Assembly: GCF_008386495.1 (NCBI RefSeq)
Contig: NZ_VTHJ01000031.1
Coordinates: 1-64,000, forward strand
Length of the DNA stretch: 64,000 nucleotides
From: Streptomyces tailanensis
Lineage (GTDB): Bacteria > Actinomycetota > Actinomycetes > Streptomycetales > Streptomycetaceae
Reading direction: 5' to 3'
Both the position numbers and the translations under genes were made by a program. This document shows positions 7,744 to 17,236 of this stretch, piece by piece (position 1 is the first letter of the stretch; each line of letters starts with the position of its first letter). The notes beneath the pieces were generated by a model. That model worked only from the letters and a program-made list of their open reading frames with translations, was not told where the DNA came from and ran no database searches.

Positions 7744-9767
7744 CGCGTGTCGAGGTCTCCGTTCTGATCGTGAGCTGGAACACGCTTGCCGAGACACGGC
7801 GCTGCCTGGACTCCGTGCGTGCGGTCGAAGGCGTCGGCATCGAGGTGATCGTGGTGGACAACGGTTCCCTGGACGGTTCGGCCGAGATGCTCGCCGGCCG
7901 CGACGACATCCTGCTCATCCGCAACGGCGAGAACCGTGGCTTCGCCGCCGCGGTGAACCAGGCGTACACGTGTGCGTCCGGCGAGCTGCTCCTGCTGCTC
8001 AACAGCGATGTACGGCTGGAGCCCGACACGCTGCGCTCACTCGTCCACTTCTTGCGCGACCGGCCCGAGGCTGCCGGTGTGGCCCCGCTCTACCTCGGCC
8101 CCGACGGCATGGTCCAGCAGCACTACATGCGACTGCCGACCTTCGCCGGCGCACTCGCGCTGGCCACCGGACTGCGCAAGCTCCCGGGATTCCGAGCGGC
8201 GATGCGCCGATACCTGATGGACGGCGAGGACTTCTCCCGCCCCCGCCCCGTGGAACAGCCCTCGGCCAGTTGCCTGTTGCTGCGGCGGAGGGTCCTCGGC
8301 CCACACAGGGTCTTCGACGAGCGGCTGCCCGTCTACTTCAACGACGTATGGCTGGCCCGCAGGCTGAACGACGCCGGCCACCAGCTGTGGATGACACCTG
8401 ATGCCGTGGTCACCCACACCCTGGGGGCTTCCACCCGCCTGCTGAGCCACGCGGCCCGCTCCCGCCACCATCTCGGCGGCCTGGTCCGCTATCTCCAGCT
8501 CACCGAGTCCGCGCCACGCATGAAGCTCTTCCGCGCGTTGGTCTTCGTCGATCGCGCGCTGCGCCGGGCACTGCACCTGCATGGCCACCTGGGCCTGGGG
8601 GATCTGCGCGCGGCCCTGGCCGGTGACACCGGCCCGCTCCCCGACGGGGATCCCCGCGAGTGGGTCGTCATGCTCAGCGCCGTTGGCTGGCCCGTTGGCT
8701 GCCAGCGCCAGCACGCGCTCGCCCGCCAGCTCGCCGCCCACTACCGGGTGCTCTTCGTCGAACCGCCCGGACAGCGTCCGCGCTGGCGCTTCTCGGTACA
8801 GGCGGTCGCACCGTCCCTGTGGCGGGTGACCCCGCCCGGCGTGCTGCCGTTCGGCCGCCAGGTGCCCGCGATCAACCACCTCAATCGCCGGGTGGCGGGC
8901 CGGCTGATCCGCCGATGGCTGGATGAGCGCCCGGCTGCCAGAACGGTGTGGCTCGACGAGGACCTCGCGGTGCCCGCAGTCGGCAGGCTCGGCGAGAAGG
9001 CCGTGGTGTACGACGTAGCCGATCTGGACTGGACGTTCACCCGCCGCTGGAACCGGTGGCACCTGCGCAGTGCCGCCCGGACCGCAGCCGACGTCGCCGA
9101 CCTGGTCATCGCCTCTTCCCCCGCGCTGCCCGAGCGGCTGCCCTCCGCGCGGCGCCCGCCCGTCGTGGTGCCGAACGGCTGCGACCCGGAACTGTTCACC
9201 GCACAGGGCCCGGTCGCCGACTGGGTGAACCGTCTTGCGGGTCCACGGCTCGGCTACGTCGGAGTGATCGATACCCGCGCCTTCGACGGCGAGCTCTTCG
9301 CGGCCGTCGCCCGGCGCCGTCCCGACTGGACCTTCGTGCTGGCGGGGGCATCGACCAGGGCCGGCCGGGCCGCTCTGCGCGGGCTGCCCAATGTGCACCG
9401 GTGCGGTCAGCTCCCGCTGGAGGAGGTCCCGGCGTTCCTGCGGGGATGCGACGTGTGCCTGGTGCCCTACCGCGTCGGCGGGCTCATCGACTACGTCCAG
9501 CCGAAGAAGCTCTACGACTACCTGGCACTGGAGAAGCCGGTGGTCGCCACGCCACTGCCCGCGCTGTCCCGTCTCGGCCCGGATCTTGTCCGCCTCGCCA
9601 CGGACGCCGACGGGTTCGTCGCGGCCGTCGAACAGGCGCTGCGCGCCGCCCGGTGCCCCCGTGCGCGAGCGGCGCGCAGGGCCGCGGCGGTGGCCAACAG
9701 CTGGACGGCGCAAGGCGAGACGGTACGCACGCTGCTCGCCGGGGTGGGGAGGGCCGATCCGCGATGA
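7740..9767 (+). CDS. Two-domain glycosyltransferase (GT2-GT4 fusion)
   Basis: 675 residues. The N-terminal half (about 1-270) is a GT2/rhamnosyltransferase-type domain: VSVLIVSWNTLAETRRCLDS, VVDNGSLDGS, ENRGFAAAVNQ, LLLLLNSDVRL (nucleotide-metal site near S89-D90) and PVYFNDVWLARR. The C-terminal half (about 300-675) is a GT4-like Rossmann transferase: VVPNGCDPELF, LGYVGVIDTRAFDGEL, and KKLYDYLALEKPVVATPLPALS in the donor-binding region. Both catalytic halves look complete, so one chain may add two successive sugars. Start at 7740 overlaps the methyltransferase stop (ATGA). The polymerase gene begins four bases before its end. In related loci these activities are usually separate proteins. 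Confidence 0.85.
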   Translation: MTRVEVSVLIVSWNTLAETRRCLDSVRAVEGVGIEVIVVDNGSLDGSAEMLAGRDDILLIRNGENRGFAAAVNQAYTCASGELLLLLNSDVRLEPDTLRSLVHFLRDRPEAAGVAPLYLGPDGMVQQHYMRLPTFAGALALATGLRKLPGFRAAMRRYLMDGEDFSRPRPVEQPSASCLLLRRRVLGPHRVFDERLPVYFNDVWLARRLNDAGHQLWMTPDAVVTHTLGASTRLLSHAARSRHHLGGLVRYLQLTESAPRMKLFRALVFVDRALRRALHLHGHLGLGDLRAALAGDTGPLPDGDPREWVVMLSAVGWPVGCQRQHALARQLAAHYRVLFVEPPGQRPRWRFSVQAVAPSLWRVTPPGVLPFGRQVPAINHLNRRVAGRLIRRWLDERPAARTVWLDEDLAVPAVGRLGEKAVVYDVADLDWTFTRRWNRWHLRSAARTAADVADLVIASSPALPERLPSARRPPVVVPNGCDPELFTAQGPVADWVNRLAGPRLGYVGVIDTRAFDGELFAAVARRRPDWTFVLAGASTRAGRAALRGLPNVHRCGQLPLEEVPAFLRGCDVCLVPYRVGGLIDYVQPKKLYDYLALEKPVVATPLPALSRLGPDLVRLATDADGFVAAVEQALRAARCPRARAARRAAAVANSWTAQGETVRTLLAGVGRADPR

Positions 9768-11062
9768 AACCGCTCTTCGCAAGTCTCGTGGCCGGCACGA
9801 TCGCGGTGGCTTCGGGCGCCGCGGGTGCCATGGCGCTCGGCATGCTCCCCGGCGACCTGGGCGCCCTCTGCGCCGGTGCGCTGATCTGCTTCCTGACCTT
9901 CCTGCTGTGGCCGTATTCCATCCTCCCCATCGGAATCGTGGGCGGCACGGTGGTCGCCGGGTATCTCGCGGGCGGCCGCGTCAGCGTCGTCATCGCCCTG
10001 CACGCGGGCATTCTGGCCATCGGCTGCCTGGCGTTGCTGACCCGGCGCGTCTTCGTACGCGCCGAGGACCGACAGCCGCAGCGCACCGCGGCCGACGGCG
10101 CCATGCTGGTCACGGTCTTGTTCCTGCTCGTCGCCGCGGCCTACGGACTGGCCCGTGGCAACGCTCCCCACGCGGTCCTGGTGGCCGCCTACGAGTTCGC
10201 CGTCATCCCCGCCTACTTCTTCCTCACCACCTTCACCCTGCCCACCCCCCGGGATCTGGCCAAGGCCGCGGCGTGGTACCTCGCTGGTGCCATCGGGCTG
10301 ACCGTGGTCCAGCTGATGGAGCCCGACCGGCACGGAGGACTGCTCGCGGCGCTGGCGCTCCCCCCGCTCCTGGTGGCAGCAAGCCGCGTCGGCGGCTGGA
10401 AGCGGGGCGGGCTCGCCCTGCTGATCGCGGTCACCGCCCTCGATGTCGTGCTCGCCTCCTACCGGGCGATCTGGCTGGCGACCGGGGTCGCCCTCCTCGT
10501 CCTCGCGCTGCGGGGCACCGCACGGGTCAGGCGCACGGTCATGACCGCCGGGGCCATCGGTGCCGTGGCGATCCCCCTGGTCGTCGTCCTCAGCCCGGCG
10601 TTGCGGACCCGGGCCCTGGCGACCGCTGAAGCCCTTGAGGAATCCTCCGGCTACCGGCTGCCCGAAGCGTCGGTGGGCCTCGGCACGTTCGCCGACCAGC
10701 CGCTGACCGGGGCCGGTCTGGGGCAGTCGACGCCAGGGGTGCACCTGCCTGACTTCGGGGTCACCACGGTGGGACCGGCGTACCACGTCTTCTACGTGAT
10801 GATCCTGGCGAACCTCGGGCTCACCGGTCTGCTGCTGCTCAGGCCCCTGGCGATCGCGGTCCGCACCGGACTGTCGGCACCTGACGACAAAGCCGTCTCC
10901 TTCGCCGCGCTGACCTGCGGTTTCCTCGTCGCCGCCGCCTTCGCCGGACCCACTGACGGTCATTGGGAACTGGGGCTGCTGCCCGCCGTCACACTCCTGG
11001 TCGGCCGGGCCGCGAACTCCTCTGTACGCCCTGTACCAAGGGAGGTGCCGTGCAGGATCTGA
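9764..11062 (+). CDS. Polysaccharide polymerase / O-antigen ligase-like membrane protein
   Basis: 432 residues, about 10-12 transmembrane helices. A large loop near residues 285-330 (ATAEALEESSGYRLPEASVGLGTFADQPLTGAG) matches the periplasmic-facing loop of the O-antigen ligase/Wzy family, which joins lipid-linked repeat units outside the membrane. This gene completes the Wzx/Wzy set of the locus. The ATG at 9764 overlaps the previous stop, and its own stop lies inside the following GT2 gene. Members of this family cannot be separated into polymerases and ligases by sequence alone; polymerase is inferred from the absence of lipid A in such an organism. Confidence 0.8.
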   Translation: MKPLFASLVAGTIAVASGAAGAMALGMLPGDLGALCAGALICFLTFLLWPYSILPIGIVGGTVVAGYLAGGRVSVVIALHAGILAIGCLALLTRRVFVRAEDRQPQRTAADGAMLVTVLFLLVAAAYGLARGNAPHAVLVAAYEFAVIPAYFFLTTFTLPTPRDLAKAAAWYLAGAIGLTVVQLMEPDRHGGLLAALALPPLLVAASRVGGWKRGGLALLIAVTALDVVLASYRAIWLATGVALLVLALRGTARVRRTVMTAGAIGAVAIPLVVVLSPALRTRALATAEALEESSGYRLPEASVGLGTFADQPLTGAGLGQSTPGVHLPDFGVTTVGPAYHVFYVMILANLGLTGLLLLRPLAIAVRTGLSAPDDKAVSFAALTCGFLVAAAFAGPTDGHWELGLLPAVTLLVGRAANSSVRPVPREVPCRI

Positions 11063-12018
11063 ACACCACCGCGATCGTGGTCACGTACAACTCCGCGGCC
11101 TGCATCACCGATTGCCTCACGGCCTTGCGGGAGGCGGGGGCGGAGGTGCGGATCGTCGACAACGCCTCGTCGGACGACACCGTCACGCTGGTCACCGAGC
11201 GCTTTCCCGACCTGACTCTGGTCGCCAATGCGGTGAACGTCGGCTTCGCGGCGGCCGTGAACCAGGCCCTGGCGGGCGTCACCACCGACACCGTTCTGCT
11301 GCTCAACCCCGACTGCGTCCTGTCGGCCGGTACCGCTCGCGGCCTGGTCACGACCATACGAACCCAACCGCTCGTCGGCGTCACCGGCCCCCGCCTCCTC
11401 GGGCCGGACGGCCGCAGCGTCATCAGCGCCCACCCCTTCGAGTCGTTGCTGACCGTCCTGGCCAGTCGCTTCGGCGGCAGCCTGCTGCCCGTCGGGCTGC
11501 GGCGCCTGCTGTGCGGGAACCTGCGGCGGCTGGCCTACGACGCCTGCCGTGAAGGCGGTCTGCCGGTCTGTGTCGACTGGCTGTCCGGAGCCTGTCTCGC
11601 GGTACGCACCAGCCTGCTGCAGCGGCTCGGCGGCCTCGACGAGGGCTACTTCATGTACTACGAGGACGAGGAGTTGTGCTGGCAGGCGCGGCAGGCCGGC
11701 GCCAAGGTCCTGTTCCTGCCCGCGCTTCAGGCCACCCACATCGGCGGTGCCAGCAGCAGCGCCGACCCGACGCAGGTATGGCCTCACCTGTACCGCAGCA
11801 TGCTGCGGTACTTCGCCCTCCACCACCCCGGCAGCTACCTCCTGGTCCGCACAGCCGTGCTGCTCCGAGCCCTGCTGGGTGTCGGCTGGGCGCTCGTCCG
11901 CTCGCCACTGCGGCCGGCCGCCGCGTCCGCCCGTGCCCGGGCCTGGGTCCGGATCGCACGGGTCGCCGCCACCGCTCGCACCCCTCTTTTCCAAGGACGG
12001 CAATCATGCGCATTCTGA
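11050..12018 (+). CDS. GT2 family glycosyltransferase
   Basis: 322 residues with a single GT2 domain: TAIVVTYNSAACITDCL, VRIVDNASSDDT, NVGFAAAVNQAL, VLLLNPDCVLSAG (metal/nucleotide site) and YFMYYEDEELCWQARQAG, a pattern of rhamnosyl- and related transferases. GTG 11050 is chosen because GGGAGGTGCC precedes it; longer starts would overlap the polymerase gene by about 100 bases. A hydrophobic stretch near residues 270-295 suggests membrane association. With rml genes downstream, dTDP-rhamnose is a plausible donor, but the sequence does not prove it. Confidence 0.85.
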   Translation: MQDLNTTAIVVTYNSAACITDCLTALREAGAEVRIVDNASSDDTVTLVTERFPDLTLVANAVNVGFAAAVNQALAGVTTDTVLLLNPDCVLSAGTARGLVTTIRTQPLVGVTGPRLLGPDGRSVISAHPFESLLTVLASRFGGSLLPVGLRRLLCGNLRRLAYDACREGGLPVCVDWLSGACLAVRTSLLQRLGGLDEGYFMYYEDEELCWQARQAGAKVLFLPALQATHIGGASSSADPTQVWPHLYRSMLRYFALHHPGSYLLVRTAVLLRALLGVGWALVRSPLRPAAASARARAWVRIARVAATARTPLFQGRQSCAF

Positions 12019-13244
12019 TCACGGCGGTCGGCCAGCGGACCGAGCACTGGATCGACCTGTTCACGGCGCTCACCGACCGGCCGGACGTGGAGCAGCTCAC
12101 CGTGTACGCCTCCGACGTCTCCCCACTCACCGTGCAGGGGCTTGAAGGCCTCGCCCGCCATCAGGCGCGTTTCCGCTACCGTCTCGCTCCCCACCTGATG
12201 GCAGAGGGCCGCACGGGCCACATGGCGTCCGTGATGTTCCGGCCGGGCAGCGGCAGGATGGTGCGCGACGAGCGGCCCGACGTCGTGCACGTCATCGGGG
12301 AGGCCGCATATCTGTCCACCCAGCAGGCAGTCCGGCTGCGCAACCGGTACTGGCCCGAGGTACCGCTCACCCTGTACGCCGCCCAGAACGTCGTCATCCG
12401 TTTCCCGTTCCCCTTCCCGCTCCTCGAGCGCCGCGCCTACCGGGCAGTCAGCCACGCCCTTCCGATCACCCCGTCCGCACGCCAGGTGCTGCGCGACAAG
12501 GGCTACCGGGGGCCGGTCACGATCGTGCCCCTGGGAGTCGACACCGAACGGTTCCACCCGATGAGCGTGCGTCCGCGGCGCTCCTTCACGGTGGCGTTCG
12601 TCGGCCGGCTCGAACCACACAAAGGCATCAGCGACCTGCTGCGTGCGGCGGAACTGGCGGACTGCGACGCGCTGGTGGTCGGCGACGGCAGCCTGCGCGG
12701 CCTGGTGGAGAAGGCCGCGACCGACCGCCGAGGCCGTGTCGAGCTGAGGAAGTGGGTCGATCACTCGGAGCTTCCCTCGATCCTGGCCCGTGCGGACGTA
12801 CTTGCCCTGCCCTCACTCCCGGTGACGCAGCGAAACCTCGTCCCGTGGATCGGCATCCCCCTGCGGGAGCAGTTCGGCCGGGTCCTGGTCGAGGCGATGG
12901 CCTGCGGCATCCCCGTCGTCGGCAGCGACACCGGGGACATCCCCCACGTCGTCGGAGCGAGCGGCCTGGTCTTCCCCACCGGTGACGTCGCCGCGTTCGC
13001 CGACTGTCTCAAGCGGCTTCGGAACGAGCCCGGCCTCGCGCAGCGGCTCGGAACAGCGGGACGCTCCCGCGCCTGCGAGGAATTCGGCTGGCAGGTCATC
13101 GCCGACACCCTGTGCCGCACCTGGCGGGGACTCATCGCGCCCGTCCACCGGCTGCGCGCGCCCTCGCCTCGCCCGTCGTCGCCTCCTGGCCGCCCTACGC
13201 CGTCCGCCGCCGGGTCGGACCGCGGCAAGGAGGAGACCCGGTGA
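12006..13244 (+). CDS. GT4 family glycosyltransferase
   Basis: 412 residues, GT-B fold. The C-terminal half shows VAFVGRLEPHKGISDLLRAA, the retaining GT4 signature E-Q-F-G-R-V-L-V-E-A-M-A-C-G-I-P-V-V and the donor loop SDTGDIPHVV. The N-terminal half begins MRILITAVGQRTEHWIDLF. ATG 12006 overlaps the preceding gene by 13 bases. The last 40 residues are Pro/Ser-rich and extend beyond the usual fold end (SPRPSSPPGRPTPSAAGSDR), overlapping the ribosome site of the next gene, so the tail may be dispensable. Donor and acceptor are unknown. Confidence 0.85.
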   Translation: MRILITAVGQRTEHWIDLFTALTDRPDVEQLTVYASDVSPLTVQGLEGLARHQARFRYRLAPHLMAEGRTGHMASVMFRPGSGRMVRDERPDVVHVIGEAAYLSTQQAVRLRNRYWPEVPLTLYAAQNVVIRFPFPFPLLERRAYRAVSHALPITPSARQVLRDKGYRGPVTIVPLGVDTERFHPMSVRPRRSFTVAFVGRLEPHKGISDLLRAAELADCDALVVGDGSLRGLVEKAATDRRGRVELRKWVDHSELPSILARADVLALPSLPVTQRNLVPWIGIPLREQFGRVLVEAMACGIPVVGSDTGDIPHVVGASGLVFPTGDVAAFADCLKRLRNEPGLAQRLGTAGRSRACEEFGWQVIADTLCRTWRGLIAPVHRLRAPSPRPSSPPGRPTPSAAGSDRGKEETR

Positions 13245-14746
13245 AGCCGCTGTCCTTCTCCTTGAGCCCGCGAGCCACCGGATTCCGCGTGGCCGTCCCG
13301 CTGCTGATGCTCGGCGTGGGCGTGGGCGGGGCCGGCCTGGTGACGGCACTGACCCCACCGACATACCAGGCCCAGGCATCGGTTCTGGTCACCGGCACCG
13401 CCACGCGTACCGCCCCGTCACGCGTCGACCAGGCAATGCTGCAGAGCGCCACCCAAAGCCTGATGCCCACGGTGGTCCGCCTGGCCAAGTCCAACACCGT
13501 GGCCCTTGCCACCGCCGCTGAGGCCGGCCTCCCGGCAGACCTCGTGACCGACAGCATCGACGCGGACGCACAGCCCAACGTCCAGATCATCACCCTCACG
13601 GCCAAGGCCGGCACTCCGAAGCGCGCCTCGGCCATCGCAAATGCCCTGGCACGCACCCTGGAGACGCAGCTGACCCGCAGGCCGCTCAGTGGCGAGACTC
13701 TCCTGAGAGTGAAGGGGCGTCAGCTCGACCGGGCCGCACCCCCTCGACAACCGGTACAGCCCCAGCCCCTGCTGAACGCGGCAGTGGGCGGGCTGCTCGG
13801 TCTGATCTCCGGTTTCGGCCTGGTCTCCTTCCGCGAGAACCGCGACGACCGCCTGTACTCGCCCGGCGAGATGGAATCCGAACTGGGAACGCTCACGCTG
13901 GCCGTCGTCCCGAGGCTGTCGTCCCGCCTCAAGCGCCGCGGGGCACGCATGGTCTACGACCATGCCGACTTCCGCGCCGCGACACGCACCGCGATCGGGG
14001 CGCTGGCCGCGGTCTCCCCGCCCACCCGCTGCAAGCGCGTGCTGATCACCAGCGTGCGCGATGACGACGGCAAGACCATGGTGGCCACCCTGCTGGCTCT
14101 CGGGCTGGCCGAACAGCACGAACAAGTCACCTTGGTCGAGGGGCAGTTGCACAGCCCCACACTGGCCCGCCACTTCCCCGAGGTCCGGGAGCACACCCTG
14201 CAGGACATGCTCGGCAGGGATTCCGCCCCCGTCCATCACCCACTGATCACACACCCGCGGCTGTGCGTGATCCCCGCGCAGACGACCAACCCGCAGAACA
14301 GTGCCGCACTGCTGCGCAGCCAGAACTTCACCCGTTTCCTGGACGACGTCGCCGACCGCAACGACATGGTGCTCGTCAACGCGCCTCCGGTGCTCGGCAG
14401 CCCGGACTTCGCCGCCCTCGCCCGCCAGTGCGACGTCGTCATCCTCGTCGCACGGGCCGGACACACCAGCGGGCGCGACGCGGGGCGCGTCCTGCAGCTG
14501 CTCCAGCGCATCGACACGCCCATCGCGGGCCTCATCGTCACGGACACCCCCGAAGACCGGCGACGCGACCGCAGGCCTCCCACGCCCCTCCCCGAACCGC
14601 CGGACTCGTCCGGCGACCGCCTGCCCCCTGCCAGAACACCCCAGAACCTCGGCAGGGCCAGGGCCGCGCACCAGGCCTTCACGCCGACTGCTGCGGACCA
14701 CTCCCGCCGGATGAACACCACAGCAATGAAAGGGAAGAAGTCATGA
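13241..14746 (+). CDS. Polysaccharide co-polymerase with degenerate tyrosine-kinase-like ATPase
   Basis: 501 residues. Wzz-type chain-length domain with two membrane helices (about 14-37 and 177-196), then a cytoplasmic region that aligns with BY-kinase/CpsD ATPases. The usual motifs are altered: the P-loop reads ITSVRDDDGKT (about 269-279; normally SxxPGEGKS/T), Walker A' reads LVEGQLHSP where LVDADLRRP is expected, and Walker B reads MVLVNAPPVL with Asn in place of Asp. There is no C-terminal tyrosine cluster. The ATPase is therefore probably inactive or regulatory. GTG 13241 follows AAGGAGGAGACCC. Such proteins set polymer length together with Wzy. Confidence 0.8.
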   Translation: MKPLSFSLSPRATGFRVAVPLLMLGVGVGGAGLVTALTPPTYQAQASVLVTGTATRTAPSRVDQAMLQSATQSLMPTVVRLAKSNTVALATAAEAGLPADLVTDSIDADAQPNVQIITLTAKAGTPKRASAIANALARTLETQLTRRPLSGETLLRVKGRQLDRAAPPRQPVQPQPLLNAAVGGLLGLISGFGLVSFRENRDDRLYSPGEMESELGTLTLAVVPRLSSRLKRRGARMVYDHADFRAATRTAIGALAAVSPPTRCKRVLITSVRDDDGKTMVATLLALGLAEQHEQVTLVEGQLHSPTLARHFPEVREHTLQDMLGRDSAPVHHPLITHPRLCVIPAQTTNPQNSAALLRSQNFTRFLDDVADRNDMVLVNAPPVLGSPDFAALARQCDVVILVARAGHTSGRDAGRVLQLLQRIDTPIAGLIVTDTPEDRRRDRRPPTPLPEPPDSSGDRLPPARTPQNLGRARAAHQAFTPTAADHSRRMNTTAMKGKKS

Positions 14747-15240
14747 CCAGTCAACGAGCCATCCGCACCCGCGCGGACGGCGCCGATCCGCTGCCCCGCA
14801 CGGCGGCGCACACCAAGCCCGGGCCGGGCAACCTCCGTCTGCCGGTGTCGATCGCCGCAGCGGCGGCCATGGCCCTCGCCGGCCTCCTGCCGACCGCCGC
14901 ACCCGCCCAGGCAGCGGCCGACCGCGCTCCCCTCGCCGTGGCGCTGCCCGCCCAGCCCTATCCGCCCCCCGGATGCGCGGCGACGGTGAACCGCACCGTG
15001 GTGTCCGGGGGCGATGATCTCACCGTCTCGGGCAACTGCTTCATGCCGTTCTCCGTAGTCACCATCAGGCTCGACAACACGATCCTCGAGACGGCCGTCG
15101 CCGACTCCAGCGGAGTCGTCACCGAGACCGTCACGATCCCGGAGGACACACCCATCGGGCGACACACCATCTCCCTGAGCGGGACAGGCTCAACAGGGAG
15201 CCCGATGACACTGAGCGTCGAGATCCGGGTGACGTTCTAG
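14743..15240 (+). CDS. Small exported protein with Ig-like mature domain
   Basis: 165 residues. An N-terminal tail of about 35 residues precedes a hydrophobic signal (LPVSIAAAAAMALAGLLPTAAPAQAAA, cleavage near AQAAA). The mature part (about 100 residues) is a beta-strand-rich, Ig-like unit: GCAATVNRTVVSGGDDLTVSGNC, then DNTILETAVADSSGVVTETVTIPEDTPIGRHTISLSG. Two cysteines may form a disulphide. The ATGA overlap with the co-polymerase gene ties it to the locus. It may help retain or order the polymer at the surface; this is inference from context only. Confidence 0.7.
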   Translation: MTSQRAIRTRADGADPLPRTAAHTKPGPGNLRLPVSIAAAAAMALAGLLPTAAPAQAAADRAPLAVALPAQPYPPPGCAATVNRTVVSGGDDLTVSGNCFMPFSVVTIRLDNTILETAVADSSGVVTETVTIPEDTPIGRHTISLSGTGSTGSPMTLSVEIRVTF

Positions 15241-15339
15241 CCGCGGCCGACCGGCATCCATGTGATGCCGACGTCGTGGCCGCACCGGCCGGTGCCGCTG
15301 TCCCGACCGAGGACGCGGTGCCGGCCTCGCAACCTCGCC

Positions 15340-15363
15340 GTATCGCTGTATCGCTGTATCGCT
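15340..15363. repeat. Three tandem 8-base units (GTATCGCT)
   Basis: GTATCGCT is repeated exactly three times, 21 bases before the DUF4012 gene start. It lies in the 144-base gap that breaks the otherwise overlapping gene series. Too short for a CRISPR array; may be slippage or a regulatory element. Confidence 0.6.
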
Positions 15364-15384
15364 GTCGTCGAGGAGGAATCACGG

Positions 15385-17172
15385 ATGACGGACCAACCAC
15401 GCCCCGAGCACCTGCCGAAGCGACGACGACGGCGCCGTCTGTTGACCGGGGGCGCGGGCACGCTGCTGATCACGGCCTTCGCCGGCTGGCTCGTCGTCAC
15501 CGGGTTCTCGGCCCAAGCGGACCTCGAGGCGGCGCGTCGCGCCGTCGACCGACTGCACGCCGACCTCCAGGACGGCCACGCCGAGCGCCCTGACAGCCAA
15601 CTCGCCGAGATCCGACGTCACACGGCTGCCGCCCGCAGTTCCACGTCGGGCATCGCCTGGTGGCTGGCGGCGCGGCTGCCGCCGACCGACCGCGCCGCGC
15701 GCTCCGCACGCGGCATCGCGGCCGCCGCCGACACGATCGCCCATGAGGTGCTGCCGGAACTCACCCGCGCCGCAACGACCCTGCGGCCCGCCGGGACGCT
15801 GGTATCCGGCAACGGCGTCGATCTCGCCGCCCTGGCCACCGCGGCCGGCCCGCTGACCGACGCAGACCAGAAACTGACCCGCGTTCAGGCTCAGTTGACG
15901 GCCCTGCCGAAGCACAGCGGCATCGACCGTCTCGACCGGGCCAGGGCCGACCTGCTCCAGCAGACAAGTCGACTCACCGACGCTGTGGGGACGGCAGCCA
16001 CGGCCGCCCGCCTGCTGCCGCCCATGCTGGGTGGCGACGGCCCTCGCCGCTACTTCCTCGCCCTGCAGACCAACGCCGAAGCACGCGGTACCGGCGGCCT
16101 GGTCGGCGCCTTCGCCATCCTGGCCGCCGACCACGGGCGTCTGCGGTTCGAGCAATTCTCACCCAACAACGCCCTGCCGAACGCCCCGAAACCCGTCATC
16201 GAGCTGGGCCCGGACTTCGACCGCCGCTACACCGACGCACAAAGCACCCAACTGCTCGCCAACTCCAACCTCTCCCCCCACTACCCCTACGCCGCCCGCA
16301 TCTGGACCAGGATGTGGCAGGAGCGCACCGGCATCCGTCTTGACGGTGCCATCGCCACCGATCCGGTCGGTCTCGCCCATCTGCTCAACGTCACGGGACC
16401 CGTCTCCCTTTCCGACGGCCGACGGCTCACAGCCGCCAACGCGGTCGCCCTGACCGAACGGGACCTCTACACCGACTACCCCGACACCAAGGCCCGCAAG
16501 AAGGCGCTCACCCGGATCGCGGACTCCGTGGCCGAATCCCTGACCCGCAGGCGGCTGCACGCCCCCGGAATGTTCAAGGCCCTGTCCACCATGGCCACGG
16601 ACGGTCGCCTGCTCGTGTGGAGCCGCCATCCGGGCGAGCAGCGGCTGCTGGCCGACACCGCCCTCGGCGGCGTCCTGCCGGACACGTCGGCCCCCTACGC
16701 ACACCTCGTCGTCAACAATGCGGCGGCCAGCAAGCTCGACTACTACCTGCACCGCCGACTGGACTACCGGCTCGGTCCCTGCCGCAACGGCATCCGGAAG
16801 AGCACCGTACGCATCCGCCTCACCAACTCCGCCCCGCGCACCGGGCTGCCGGACTACGTCGTCTACCGCGGTGACGATCCCCAGCGCACCCACGTCCACG
16901 GCTCCAACCTGCTGTGGACGTCCCTCTACACCACTCAGGGCGCCGAGTTGGCGGAAGCGACCCTCAACGGCAGGCAACTGCTGATGTCGGTCGACCGGGA
17001 GCGAAAACACACCGTCTTCTCCACCGTCCTGGAGATCCAGCCAGGACAGACCCACGTCCTCGACATCCGCCTCGTCGAACCGGCCGGCACCGCGCCTCCG
17101 CTCACACGGGTGCAACCCCTGGCCCTCCCACAGACCACCACGGTGTCCGGAAAACCCTGCGCAGACCGCTGA
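15385..17172 (+). CDS. DUF4012 membrane-anchored protein
   Basis: 595 residues. A basic N-terminus (KRRRRRRLL) and one membrane helix (about 22-42) leave the rest outside the membrane. An alpha-helical region (50-215) is followed by the DUF4012 core, with GPRRYFLALQTNAEARGTGGLVGAFAIL, LDGAIATDPVGLAHLLNVTGPV and VVNNAAASKLDYYLHRRLDY as family hallmarks. DUF4012 proteins are frequent in actinobacterial exopolysaccharide loci; their biochemical role is not established. GAGGAGGAAT nine bases before ATG 15385 fixes the start. Position between the co-polymerase part and rmlA suggests a role in polymer export or surface attachment. Confidence 0.8.
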   Translation: MTDQPRPEHLPKRRRRRRLLTGGAGTLLITAFAGWLVVTGFSAQADLEAARRAVDRLHADLQDGHAERPDSQLAEIRRHTAAARSSTSGIAWWLAARLPPTDRAARSARGIAAAADTIAHEVLPELTRAATTLRPAGTLVSGNGVDLAALATAAGPLTDADQKLTRVQAQLTALPKHSGIDRLDRARADLLQQTSRLTDAVGTAATAARLLPPMLGGDGPRRYFLALQTNAEARGTGGLVGAFAILAADHGRLRFEQFSPNNALPNAPKPVIELGPDFDRRYTDAQSTQLLANSNLSPHYPYAARIWTRMWQERTGIRLDGAIATDPVGLAHLLNVTGPVSLSDGRRLTAANAVALTERDLYTDYPDTKARKKALTRIADSVAESLTRRRLHAPGMFKALSTMATDGRLLVWSRHPGEQRLLADTALGGVLPDTSAPYAHLVVNNAAASKLDYYLHRRLDYRLGPCRNGIRKSTVRIRLTNSAPRTGLPDYVVYRGDDPQRTHVHGSNLLWTSLYTTQGAELAEATLNGRQLLMSVDRERKHTVFSTVLEIQPGQTHVLDIRLVEPAGTAPPLTRVQPLALPQTTTVSGKPCADR

Positions 17173-17236
17173 CAGCACGCCGCCGTCTCCCCACCGGCGA
17201 CATTCCCGCCACGCACGACCAGAAGGATTGCCCCAT

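Noticed and set aside
15340..15363. Short direct repeats as a possible CRISPR array
   Set aside because: Units are eight bases with no spacers.
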